Origin: Actinosynnema pretiosum
Lineage (GTDB): Bacteria > Actinomycetota > Actinomycetes > Mycobacteriales > Pseudonocardiaceae
Length of the DNA: 64,000 nucleotides
Assembly: GCF_024171695.1 (NCBI RefSeq)
Contig: NZ_JAMTCF010000026.1
Coordinates: 1 to 64,000, forward strand
Direction: 5' to 3'
The position numbers and the translations under genes were made by a program. Positions 9,928-17,413 of this stretch are shown here, piece after piece; the stretch's first letter is position 1, and every line of letters begins with the position of its first letter. The notes below the pieces were generated by a model. The model worked only from the letters and a program-made list of their open reading frames with translations, ran no database searches and was not told where the DNA came from.

Positions 9928-10254
9928 TCAGTTGGTGGTGGTGGTGACGTCCACGTGGACGTCACCACCGCGCAGTTCCACGGCGAACACGTCGACCGGG
10001 TCGGACGCGGGCGGCGAGGAGGGCTTGCCGGTGGCCAGGTCGAAGCACGACCCGTGCAGCCAGCACTCGATGCCCTTGCGGGTCACCTCGCCCTCGCTCA
10101 GGGAGATCGCGGCGTGGCTGCACTCGTCGCGCAGCGCGTGCACGGCGTCCCCCTGCCGGACCAGCACGACCGGGACCTGCTCGTCGCCGACCTGGAACGC
10201 GACCGGCACGCGGTCGGTCAGGTCGGCGAGCGAGCACACCCGGACGGCGGTCAC
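9928..10254 (-). CDS. Rieske-type [2Fe-2S] ferredoxin
   Basis: The 108-residue protein has the Rieske ligand pattern Cys45-x-His47 and Cys64-x2-His67 (DECSHAAIS and CWLHGSCFD). Such small soluble Rieske proteins, related to the NirD/bphF-type ferredoxins, are a regular member of actinobacterial suf operons between sufD and sufC and may act in electron supply to assembly. The GTG start overlaps the stop of sufD (GTGA). The role in Fe-S assembly is inferred from position. Confidence 0.93.
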   Translation of the reverse strand: MTAVRVCSLADLTDRVPVAFQVGDEQVPVVLVRQGDAVHALRDECSHAAISLSEGEVTRKGIECWLHGSCFDLATGKPSSPPASDPVDVFAVELRGGDVHVDVTTTTN

Positions 10255-11423
10255 ACGCCCACGGCTTCCAGTTCCGCCTCGATCGCGGCCTCGAGGCGCT
10301 CGCGCACCTCGGGGACGCTGATCTTCAGCAGGATCTCGTGGAAGAAGCCCCGGACGACCAGCCTGCGCGCCTGGTCCTCGGGGATGCCCCTGGCCTGGAG
10401 GTAGAACAGCTGCTCGTCGTCGAACCGGCCGGTGGCGCTGGCGTGGCCCGCGCCCTCGATCTCACCGGTCTCGATCTCCAGGTTCGGCACCGAGTCGGCG
10501 CGGGCGCCGTCGGTGAGGACCAGGTTGCGGTTCAGCTCGTAGGTGTCGGTGCCCTCGGCCGCCGCGCGGATCAGGACGTCGCCGATCCACACGGTGTGCG
10601 CGCCCTCGCCCTGCAGCGCGCCCTTGTAGACGACGTTGCTGCGGCAGTTCGGCACCGAGTGGTCGATGAACGGCCGGTGCTCCAGGTGCTGGCCCGCGTC
10701 GGCGAAGTACAGGCCGTGCAGCTCGGCGTCGCCGCCCCGGTCCGCGTAGGACACGAGGGGGGTGAGCCGGACCAGGTCGCCGCCGAGGGTGACGGCGGTG
10801 TGCCGCACCTTGGCGTCGCGGCCGAGCCGGATGTGGTGCGTGGAGACGTGCACCGCGTCGTCGGCCCAGTCCTGCACGGTGACGACGGTGAGGTCCGCGC
10901 CGTCGCCGACGACGATCTCGACGTTGTCGGCGTACGCGCCGGAGCCCCGGTGGTCCAGGACCACGACGGCCTTGGCGAACTTGTCCGCGCGCACCTGCAC
11001 GTGGCCGTACGCGACCTGGCCCTCGCCCGCGCCGGTGACGGTCACGGTGGTCGGGGCCAGCTCGGTGTCGCCGGGCAGGGTGATCACGGTCGCCTGGGCG
11101 AACGCGGACCACGCCTGGGCGGCGACCCGGTCGCCGGGGACGCCCGCGGCGCCGAGGCGCTCGTCGTCGCGACCCACGGTCTCGACCTTGACGGCCTCGG
11201 GCGCGTCGACCTCGACGGTGGCCGCGCCGGTGGCCTCGGCCCCGCTGTGCAGGCCCGCCATGCGCTTGAGCGGGGTGAAGCGCCAGATCTCCTCGCGCCC
11301 GCCGGGCACCTCGAACGCCGCCACGTCGTAGGACGTGAAGTGGTCGGCGCGCGAGGTGACCAGCGTTCCCGCGCCGTGCGAGTGGGCCGTCAGGCCGTGC
11401 TGCTCTTCGGTGGTGACGGCCAT
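10251..11423 (-). CDS. sufD: SufD scaffold subunit
   Basis: The 390-residue protein shows the SufB/SufD beta-helix pattern and the conserved C-terminal block GHASATGRFDDEQLFYLQARGIPEDQA in shortened form (key residues H, D-E-Q-L-F-Y-L, R-G-I). SufD pairs with SufB and SufC to form the scaffold where clusters are built. ATG 11423 is one base after the sufB stop. Length and operon position fit the family. Confidence 0.95.
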   Translation of the reverse strand: MAVTTEEQHGLTAHSHGAGTLVTSRADHFTSYDVAAFEVPGGREEIWRFTPLKRMAGLHSGAEATGAATVEVDAPEAVKVETVGRDDERLGAAGVPGDRVAAQAWSAFAQATVITLPGDTELAPTTVTVTGAGEGQVAYGHVQVRADKFAKAVVVLDHRGSGAYADNVEIVVGDGADLTVVTVQDWADDAVHVSTHHIRLGRDAKVRHTAVTLGGDLVRLTPLVSYADRGGDAELHGLYFADAGQHLEHRPFIDHSVPNCRSNVVYKGALQGEGAHTVWIGDVLIRAAAEGTDTYELNRNLVLTDGARADSVPNLEIETGEIEGAGHASATGRFDDEQLFYLQARGIPEDQARRLVVRGFFHEILLKISVPEVRERLEAAIEAELEAVGV

Positions 11424-11424
11424 G

Positions 11425-12870
11425 TCAGCCGACGGCCCCTTCCATCTGAAGCTCGATCAGGCGGTTCAACTCCAGCGCGTACTCCATGGGCAGCTCGCGC
11501 GCGATGGGCTCGACGAACCCGCGCACGATCATGGCCATGGCCTCGTCCTCGTTGAGGCCGCGCGACATCAGGTAGAACAGCTGGTCCTCGGACACCTTGG
11601 AGACGGTGGCCTCGTGGCCCATGGCCACGTCGTCCTCGCGGACGTCCACGTACGGGTAGGTGTCGGAGCGGCTGATCGTGTCGACCAGCAGCGCGTCGCA
11701 CTTGACCGTGGACTTGGAGTGGTGCGCCCGCTTGTTGACCTGGACCAGGCCGCGGTACGAGGCCCGGCCGCCGCCGCGCGCCACCGACTTCGACACGATG
11801 GTCGAGGAGGTGTGCGGGGCCATGTGGACCATCTTCGCGCCGGTGTCCTGGTGCTGGCCCTCGCCGGCGAACGCGATCGAGAGGACCTCGCCCTTGGCGT
11901 GCTCGCCCATCAGGTACACGGCCGGGTACTTCATGGTGACCTTGGAGCCGATGTTGCCGTCGACCCACTCCATGGTCGCGCCCGCCTCGGCCTTGGCCCG
12001 CTTGGTGACCAGGTTGTAGACGTTGTTCGACCAGTTCTGGATCGTCGTGTAGCGGCAGCGACCGCCCTTCTTCACGACGATCTCCACGACCGCGGAGTGC
12101 AGCGAGTCGGAGGAGTAGATCGGGGCGGTGCAGCCCTCGACGTAGTGGACGTAGGCGTCCTCGTCGACGATGATCAGCGTCCGCTCGAACTGGCCCATGT
12201 TCTCGGTGTTGATCCGGAAGTAGGCCTGGAGCGGGATGTCCACGTGGACGCCCTTGGGCACGTAGATGAACGAGCCGCCGGACCAGGTCGCGGAGTTCAG
12301 CGCGGAGAACTTGTTGTCGCCGGCCGGGATGACCGAGCCGAAGTACTCCTTGAAGAGCTCGGGGTGCTCCTTGAGACCGGTGTCGGTGTCCAGGAAGATG
12401 ACGCCCTGCTCCTCCAGGTCCTCGCGGATCTGGTGGTAGACCACCTCGGACTCGTACTGGGCGGCGACGCCCGCGACGAGGCGCTGCTTCTCCGCCTCGG
12501 GGATGCCGAGCCGGTCGTAGGTGTTCTTGATCTCCTCGGGCAGGTCCTCCCAGGAAGCGGCCTGCTTCTCGGTGGAGCGCACGAAGTACTTGATGTTGTC
12601 GAAGTCGATGCCCGACAGGTCGGAGCCCCACGACGGCATGGGCTTGCGGTCGAACAGCCGCAGCGCCTTGAGCCGGTACTCGAGCATCCACTCGGGCTCG
12701 TTCTTCTTGCCCGAGATGTCCCGGACGACGTCCTCGTTCAAACCACGACGGGCGCTCGCGCCTGCCACATCCGAGTCGGCCCAGCCGAACTCGTAGTTCC
12801 CGATGCTCGCCAGGGTCTCTTCCTGGGTGAGCGGGACCGTGGTGGTTCGCTGCTCGGCAGCGGCAGTCAT
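11425..12870 (-). CDS. sufB: SufB scaffold subunit
   Basis: The 481-residue protein contains the well-conserved SufB blocks: [13 protein letters not shown] near residue 60, [18 protein letters not shown] in the middle, and [13 protein letters not shown] near the C-terminus. SufB carries the nascent cluster in the SufBC2D complex. The frame is open further upstream, but ATG 12870 overlaps the sufR stop (ATGA), has GGAGGGGAG upstream and gives the usual length. Confidence 0.96.
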   Translation of the reverse strand: MTAAAEQRTTTVPLTQEETLASIGNYEFGWADSDVAGASARRGLNEDVVRDISGKKNEPEWMLEYRLKALRLFDRKPMPSWGSDLSGIDFDNIKYFVRSTEKQAASWEDLPEEIKNTYDRLGIPEAEKQRLVAGVAAQYESEVVYHQIREDLEEQGVIFLDTDTGLKEHPELFKEYFGSVIPAGDNKFSALNSATWSGGSFIYVPKGVHVDIPLQAYFRINTENMGQFERTLIIVDEDAYVHYVEGCTAPIYSSDSLHSAVVEIVVKKGGRCRYTTIQNWSNNVYNLVTKRAKAEAGATMEWVDGNIGSKVTMKYPAVYLMGEHAKGEVLSIAFAGEGQHQDTGAKMVHMAPHTSSTIVSKSVARGGGRASYRGLVQVNKRAHHSKSTVKCDALLVDTISRSDTYPYVDVREDDVAMGHEATVSKVSEDQLFYLMSRGLNEDEAMAMIVRGFVEPIARELPMEYALELNRLIELQMEGAVG

Positions 12871-13583
12871 GCGGGCTCCCCTCCATGTGGGTCGCGGGGT
12901 GTGTTCGGGGTGCTGCTCTTCGGGATGTGCGTGGTGCAGACGGCGTCGCCCCTCGCGATGGTGGCGAGCCGCTGCACGTGCGTGCCGAGCAGGTCGGCGA
13001 AGGCCGCCGTCTCGGTCTCGCACAGCTGCGGGAACTCCGCGGCGACGTGCGCGACCGGGCACAGGTGCTGGCAGAGCTGCTCGCCCGCCCCGGCGGCGCG
13101 CGCCGAGGCAGCGTAGCCCTCCCTGCTCAGCGCGGCGGCCAGGGCCTTGGTCCGCCCGGCGGGCTCGCACTGCTCCACGATGGCCTGGCGGTGCCGGTCG
13201 ACGAGTGCGTGCACCCGGCGCTCGGCGAAGGCCCGTACCGCCTCCTCCCCGCCCTGTTCGGCGAGGAACCGCAACGCGGCCACGGCGAGGTCGTCGTAGG
13301 CGTGCCCGAAGCGGGCGCGCCCCTGCTCGGTGAGCTGGAAGAGCTTGGCGGGCCTGCCGCGACCTCGCTGGCCGCGCCTTGGCGCCTCCCGGCCGGTCGC
13401 CTCGCCGTCGGCGACCAGCGCGTCGATGTGCCTGCGCACCGCGGCCTGGCTGATGCCGACCCGCTCCGCCACCGAGGCGGCGGTGATGGGTCCTTGCTCC
13501 AGCAGCAGTCGGGCCACGATGTGCCGGGTCCGACCGTCGTGCCCCTGGGGCACGGCGGCGTGGAAGGCCCCGGCGTTTTTCAC
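12867..13583 (-). CDS. sufR: SufR, Fe-S-sensing repressor of the suf operon
   Basis: The 238-residue protein has an N-terminal winged helix ([21 protein letters not shown], with recognition helix around residues 45-55) and a C-terminal cysteine cluster, Cys171, Cys175 and Cys188 (LCQHLC...LCETE), that holds an Fe-S cluster in SufR proteins. Holo-SufR represses suf; loss of the cluster derepresses it. The gene heads the operon and its start lies next to a CAAC-N6-GTTG operator, pointing to autoregulation. The GTG start at 13583 has no ribosome site, so the mRNA may be nearly leaderless. Confidence 0.92.
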   Translation of the reverse strand: MKNAGAFHAAVPQGHDGRTRHIVARLLLEQGPITAASVAERVGISQAAVRRHIDALVADGEATGREAPRRGQRGRGRPAKLFQLTEQGRARFGHAYDDLAVAALRFLAEQGGEEAVRAFAERRVHALVDRHRQAIVEQCEPAGRTKALAAALSREGYAASARAAGAGEQLCQHLCPVAHVAAEFPQLCETETAAFADLLGTHVQRLATIARGDAVCTTHIPKSSTPNTPRDPHGGEPA

Positions 13584-13596
13584 AACACCAGTGTTG
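13583..13596 (-). promoter_or_regulatory. SufR operator (CAAC-N6-GTTG)
   Basis: CAACACCAGTGTTG has perfect 6-bp inverted arms around a 2-nt centre and fits the CAAC-N6-GTTG motif reported for SufR. It touches the sufR GTG codon, and TAAATA lies just upstream on the minus strand, so a bound repressor would cover the transcription start. The match of site and regulator is seen in the sequence; binding is inferred. Confidence 0.8.
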
Positions 13597-13603
13597 CTTA
13601 TTT

Positions 13604-13969
13604 AGGGCGAGGGTGCAAAACCGGGGGGCGGAGGGAGCGGGGAGGGGGCTGTGAGCTGCGGGTTTGGAGGTTCGGGAGGGAGTGGGGGCGGTGAGCGTAA
13701 AGGCGGGGCGGGGAGTGGACGGGGCGCGGAACGGCGGGGACGACGGGCGGTGTGGCGGGCGGCGGGCGGCATGGCGGGCGACGGGCGGTGGGCGACGGGC
13801 GGCGAATCGACTCGGCGGCGATGACGGGCAAGACGGCGACAGCGGCTGATGACCGGGCGAGGGCGAGACGGCGGCACGAGGGTCACGGGGGCACGGCGCA
13901 CCTAAGCGGGCAGATGACCAGGCGCGGGTGAGATTTCCCGGCGCGGGCGCGGCAGTCGGCCCGGACAGC
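13604..13969. other. GC-rich low-complexity intergenic stretch
   Basis: The first 370 of roughly 510 nt between sufR and the SDR gene consist of GGGCG-type low-complexity sequence (for example repeated GACGGGCGG near 13740-13805). Reading frames here have no recognisable domain, no ribosome sites and biased composition, so no gene is called. Confidence 0.6.
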
Positions 13970-14033
13970 GCGGTGGCGCGGTGGCGCGGTGGCGCGGTGG
14001 CGCGGCGGCCCGGCGGCCCGGCGGCCCGGCGGA
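13970..14033 (+). repeat. 8-bp tandem array (eight units)
   Basis: Four copies of GCGGTGGC, then GCGGCGGC, then three copies of CCGGCGGM follow one another without interruption. The array ends 10 nt before the first candidate operator of the SDR/TetR pair. Confidence 0.88.
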
Positions 14034-14042
14034 CGTTGAAAC

Positions 14043-14096
14043 GGATCAGTTATCCACATCGTGCTACCGTCCGACCCGGAAACGGATAGTTCATCC
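14043..14096 (+). promoter_or_regulatory. Paired inverted-repeat operators upstream of SDR gene
   Basis: GGAT-N5-ATCC occurs at 14043-14055 and again at 14084-14096, each inside a GAAACGGAT direct repeat and 41 bp apart (about four helical turns). They lie just upstream of the SDR start, with a TetR-family gene as the next gene, so they are likely TetR operators. A matching promoter could not be fixed. Confidence 0.55.
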
Positions 14097-14113
14097 GATC
14101 AACCGGAGGGGTC

Positions 14114-15007
14114 ATGGGCGCGAAGCGTGCCGTCGTCACGGCGGGCACCGGCGGGATCGGGTTGGAGACGGCGGTGGGGCTGGCCGAGGCCGGGTTCGCG
14201 GTCACCGTCGTCGGGCGGGACGCCGGGCGGGGCGCGGCGGCGGTCGAGCGGATCGACGCCGCGGGTCGGGCGGCGGGCGGCGGCGCGGTCCCGGCGCGGT
14301 TCCTGCGGGTCGACCTGTCCTCGCTCGCCGAGGTGCGCGGGTTGGCCGGGGTGCTCGGCGCCGAGGGGCGCCTCGACGTGCTGGTGAACAACGTGGGCGG
14401 GTTCTTCGTGGAGCGGCGGGAGTTCGGCGGGGTCGAGGCCTCGTTCGTGCTCAACCACCTGTCGCCCTACCTGCTCACCGAGCTGCTGCTGCCCGCGCTC
14501 ACCGCGAGCGCCCCCAGCCGGGTGGTCGCCGTGTCCTCGGCGGCGGTGGCGCTGGGCGGGCGGCGGTTCGACTCGGCCGAGCCGGGCGGGAGTTACTACG
14601 GGTTCCACCGGTACGGGCGGGCCAAGCTGGCGAACCTCGCCTACTCGCTCGACCTCGCGAAGCGGCTGGAGGGGACGGGGGTCGCGGTGCTCGCGGCCGA
14701 TCCCGGCGGGGCGTCCACCGACCTGAGCACCAGGACCATGACCGACCCCCGGATCGTCAGCCCGGCGCTGCGGGTGCTGTGGCCGGTGCTGGGGCGGGTT
14801 TTCGCGCGCTCCACCTCCGGGTCGGCCCGCGACGCGGCGCGGTCGTCCCTGGTCGCGGCCACCGATCCGGGACTGGCCGGGCGGACCGGGATCGTGATCG
14901 GGGCCGACGGGCGGGTCGCCAGGCCCGCGCGGGCCGCGACGAGTCCCGCCGTGGCGGCCTCGGTGCGGCAGCTCAGCGAGCGGCTGGTGGCCGAGCGGCG
15001 CGACTAG
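14114..15007 (+). CDS. Short-chain dehydrogenase/reductase (SDR)
   Basis: The 297-residue protein has the SDR nucleotide site TAGTGGIG (9-16), NNVGG near residue 94, a catalytic Ser around residue 142 (VAVSSAAVAL) and the YGRAK catalytic Tyr/Lys near residue 170. It is of the longer WWOX/retinol-dehydrogenase-like type. The substrate is unknown. GGAGGGG precedes the ATG. The next gene is a TetR regulator 10 nt downstream, and two operator-like repeats lie upstream, so the pair is probably an inducible detoxification or modification unit. Confidence 0.88.
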   Translation: MGAKRAVVTAGTGGIGLETAVGLAEAGFAVTVVGRDAGRGAAAVERIDAAGRAAGGGAVPARFLRVDLSSLAEVRGLAGVLGAEGRLDVLVNNVGGFFVERREFGGVEASFVLNHLSPYLLTELLLPALTASAPSRVVAVSSAAVALGGRRFDSAEPGGSYYGFHRYGRAKLANLAYSLDLAKRLEGTGVAVLAADPGGASTDLSTRTMTDPRIVSPALRVLWPVLGRVFARSTSGSARDAARSSLVAATDPGLAGRTGIVIGADGRVARPARAATSPAVAASVRQLSERLVAERRD

Positions 15008-15010
15008 ACT
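15005..15010 (+). promoter_or_regulatory. -10 element for leaderless TetR gene
   Basis: TAGACT, overlapping the TAG stop of the SDR gene, lies 7 nt before the GTG start of the TetR gene. There is no Shine-Dalgarno sequence, so this could drive a leaderless transcript. Confidence 0.4.
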
Positions 15011-15017
15011 CGCCCGC

Positions 15018-15599
15018 GTGCCGACCACCCCGCTGCGCAAGGACGCCGCCCGCAACTGGGAGCGGATCGTCCGCGTGGCCCGCGAGCTGATCGACGACGG
15101 CTCGCCGGTGCAGCTCAACGACGTCGCCCGCCGCGCGGGGCTGGGCGTCGGCACCGTGTACCGGCACTTCCCCACCGCCGAGGCGCTGGTGGAGGCGGTG
15201 GCCGCGCCGGGGCTGGAGGAGCTGGTCGCCGCCGCCGAGCGGGCCGCCGCCGACCCCGACCCGTGGCGGGCGTTCGACGTGTTCCTGCGCCGGGTGGTGG
15301 AGGTGCAGGTGACCGACGCGGCCGTGCCCGGCGTCGCCTCCTCCCCCACCGACGCGCTGCCGCGCACGACCGAGCTCAAGCTGTCGATGTGGGCGGTGGG
15401 CGGGTCGGTGCTCGACCGGGTGCGGGCCGCCGGGCTGGTCCGGCCGGACCTGACGGCGGACGACCTGACGCCGCTGGTGTGCGGCGTCGCGCACGCGGTG
15501 GGGTTGGCGGGCGGCACGCGGGAGCAGCGGGTGGCGACCGCGCACCGCTACCTGGACCTGCTGCTCGGCGGACTGCGCGCGGCTCCCCCGGCGGCCTGA
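15018..15599 (+). CDS. TetR family transcriptional regulator
   Basis: The 193-residue protein has the TetR helix-turn-helix at residues 14-60 (WERIVRVARELIDDG, then VARRAGLGVGTVYRHFPTAEAL). The C-terminal ligand-binding part is family-specific. It probably represses the upstream SDR gene and itself through the GGAT-N5-ATCC sites at 14043-14096. The start is GTG 15018. Confidence 0.88.
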   Translation: MPTTPLRKDAARNWERIVRVARELIDDGSPVQLNDVARRAGLGVGTVYRHFPTAEALVEAVAAPGLEELVAAAERAAADPDPWRAFDVFLRRVVEVQVTDAAVPGVASSPTDALPRTTELKLSMWAVGGSVLDRVRAAGLVRPDLTADDLTPLVCGVAHAVGLAGGTREQRVATAHRYLDLLLGGLRAAPPAA

Positions 15600-15651
15600 G
15601 CGGCCCCTCGCGGTGCGCGACCGTCGTGCGTGGTCGCCACCTCGCAGTCGC

Positions 15652-15657
15652 TACCCT
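15652..15657 (+). promoter_or_regulatory. -10 element for leaderless mannosyltransferase gene
   Basis: TACCCT lies 6 nt before GTG 15664, with no ribosome-binding site in between. Confidence 0.45.
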
Positions 15658-15663
15658 GCGCAC

Positions 15664-17268
15664 GTGGGGACGGGTGCAGAGCGGGTGATCAGCGGCGCGG
15701 TGCTCGGTGACCGCGACGGGATCGGCGAGGCGGCTCCGCTGGAGGCCGTCGAGCGCAGGCAGTTGGACATCGTGCGGCGGTGGGGCACGGTCGGCGCGCT
15801 GCTGCTCGCGGTCGGGTCGCTGGGCGCGGGCGCCGCGCCGGTGCTGAGCCCGCTGCCGGGCACCCCGGTGCTCGGGCTGTTCGCCCGGATGCCCAGCGCG
15901 ACGCTGGCGGTGGCCTGGACCGGCATCTTCATGATCGTCTCGGCCTGGCTGTGGCTCGGCCGTTTCGCCCGCCCCGGCCGTCCCCGGCTGGTCTCGCGCA
16001 GCCAGATGGACCGCACGCTGATGATGTGGATCACGCCGCTGGTCTTCGTGCTGCCCATGTTCAGCCGCGACGTCTACAGCTACCTCGCGCAGAGCCAGAT
16101 CGCCGCCAACGGCCAGGACCCGTACGAGCTGGGACCGGCCACGGCGCTGGGCGTGGACAACGTGCTCACCCAGAACGTGCCGACCATCTGGCGCGAGACC
16201 CCCGCCCCGTACGGGCCGCTGTTCCTGGCGCTGGGCCGGGTCATCTCGGCGGTGACCGGCGACCACGTGCTGCCCGGCGTGTTCCTGCACCGGATGCTGG
16301 CCCTGGTCGGCCTGGCCATGATCGTGTGGGCGCTGCCGCGCCTGGCGGTGCGGTTCGGCGTGCCCGAGGTGAGCGCGCTGTGGCTGGGCGCGGCCAACCC
16401 GCTGGTGCTGTTCCACCTGGTCGTGGGCGTGCACAACGAGGCGCTGGCGATCGGCCTGATGCTGGTGGGCATCGAGGTGGCGCTGCGCCGCCTGCCGGTG
16501 CACAACCCCGGCGACCCGCTCACCCGCGACGAGCTGCTGTGGGTGGCGCTCGGCGCGGCCCTGATCACGCTGGGCGCGATGGTGAAGCTCCCGGCCGCGC
16601 TGGCGCTGGGCTTCCTCGGCATCATCGTGGCCCGCAGGCGCGGCGGTCGGCTGCGGGACCTGCTGTCGGTGGCGGTGTTCATGCTGGCGGTGGCCGTGGT
16701 GGTGACCGTGGCGACCTGCTTCGGCACCGGGCTCGGGTTCGGCTGGACCGAGACGCTGAACACGGCGGGCACGGTGAAGAGCTGGATGTCGCCGCCGACC
16801 GCGGTGGGCTTCCTCGGCGGCGGGCTGGGGCTGCTGCTGGGCCTGGGCAACCACACCGACTCGACGATCGCGCTCGCCAGGCTGATCGGGCAGGGCGTGT
16901 ACGTGGTGATCGTCGGCTCGCTGCTGTGGAAGGCGTTCCGGGGCCGGATCAAGGCGGTCAACGGGCTCGGCGCGGGCCTCGGCGCGGTGCTGGTGCTCGG
17001 GCCGGTGCTCCAGCCCTGGTACCTGCTGTGGGCGGCGCTGCCGCTGGCGACGGCGGTGCTGGCCAAGCGGTTCCGGCTGGTGGCGACGGCGGGCAGCGCG
17101 ATCATCGCGGTGGTGCTGCCGCCGACCGGGGCCGCGTTCGACGGGCGCGCGTACGTGCTGCCGCAGGCGGTGCTGGGAGCGGTGCTGGTGTTCGCGCTGT
17201 GCCTGTTCGTGGCGCGCAAGCACGTCGGACCGCTGATCAAGCGCGATCCGCTGCCCGGCGCCGCGTAG
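15664..17268 (+). CDS. mptB: Alpha-(1->6)-mannopyranosyltransferase (MptB/MptA-like, GT-C)
   Basis: The 534-residue polytopic protein has about 12 predicted membrane helices and a GT-C-type acidic motif after the second or third helix (FSRDVYSYLAQSQIAANGQDPYE). It contains AAPYGPLF-like sequence (PAPYGPLFLALG) and HNEALAIGLML, typical of the polyprenyl-phosphate-mannose-dependent MptA/MptB family. Such enzymes extend the alpha-1,6-mannan core of lipomannan-like glycans outside the membrane. The start was set at GTG 15664 because a TACCCT element lies 6 nt upstream; the frame is open to GTG 15613. The acceptor glycan in this organism is inferred from mycobacterial homologues. Confidence 0.85.
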   Translation: MGTGAERVISGAVLGDRDGIGEAAPLEAVERRQLDIVRRWGTVGALLLAVGSLGAGAAPVLSPLPGTPVLGLFARMPSATLAVAWTGIFMIVSAWLWLGRFARPGRPRLVSRSQMDRTLMMWITPLVFVLPMFSRDVYSYLAQSQIAANGQDPYELGPATALGVDNVLTQNVPTIWRETPAPYGPLFLALGRVISAVTGDHVLPGVFLHRMLALVGLAMIVWALPRLAVRFGVPEVSALWLGAANPLVLFHLVVGVHNEALAIGLMLVGIEVALRRLPVHNPGDPLTRDELLWVALGAALITLGAMVKLPAALALGFLGIIVARRRGGRLRDLLSVAVFMLAVAVVVTVATCFGTGLGFGWTETLNTAGTVKSWMSPPTAVGFLGGGLGLLLGLGNHTDSTIALARLIGQGVYVVIVGSLLWKAFRGRIKAVNGLGAGLGAVLVLGPVLQPWYLLWAALPLATAVLAKRFRLVATAGSAIIAVVLPPTGAAFDGRAYVLPQAVLGAVLVFALCLFVARKHVGPLIKRDPLPGAA

Positions 17269-17413
17269 CTCGACCGTGAGTCCCCGACCACGCTGAGCAG
17301 CAATTCGGTCACGAGGGGTAACCCCCGATCACCCGCACGAGATGTCCGTGGTGTCCTTCCAGTGTCCGCAGGGATCTTGGAAGCCCACCACGGGTGATCG
17401 AGGGGGAACGGGC

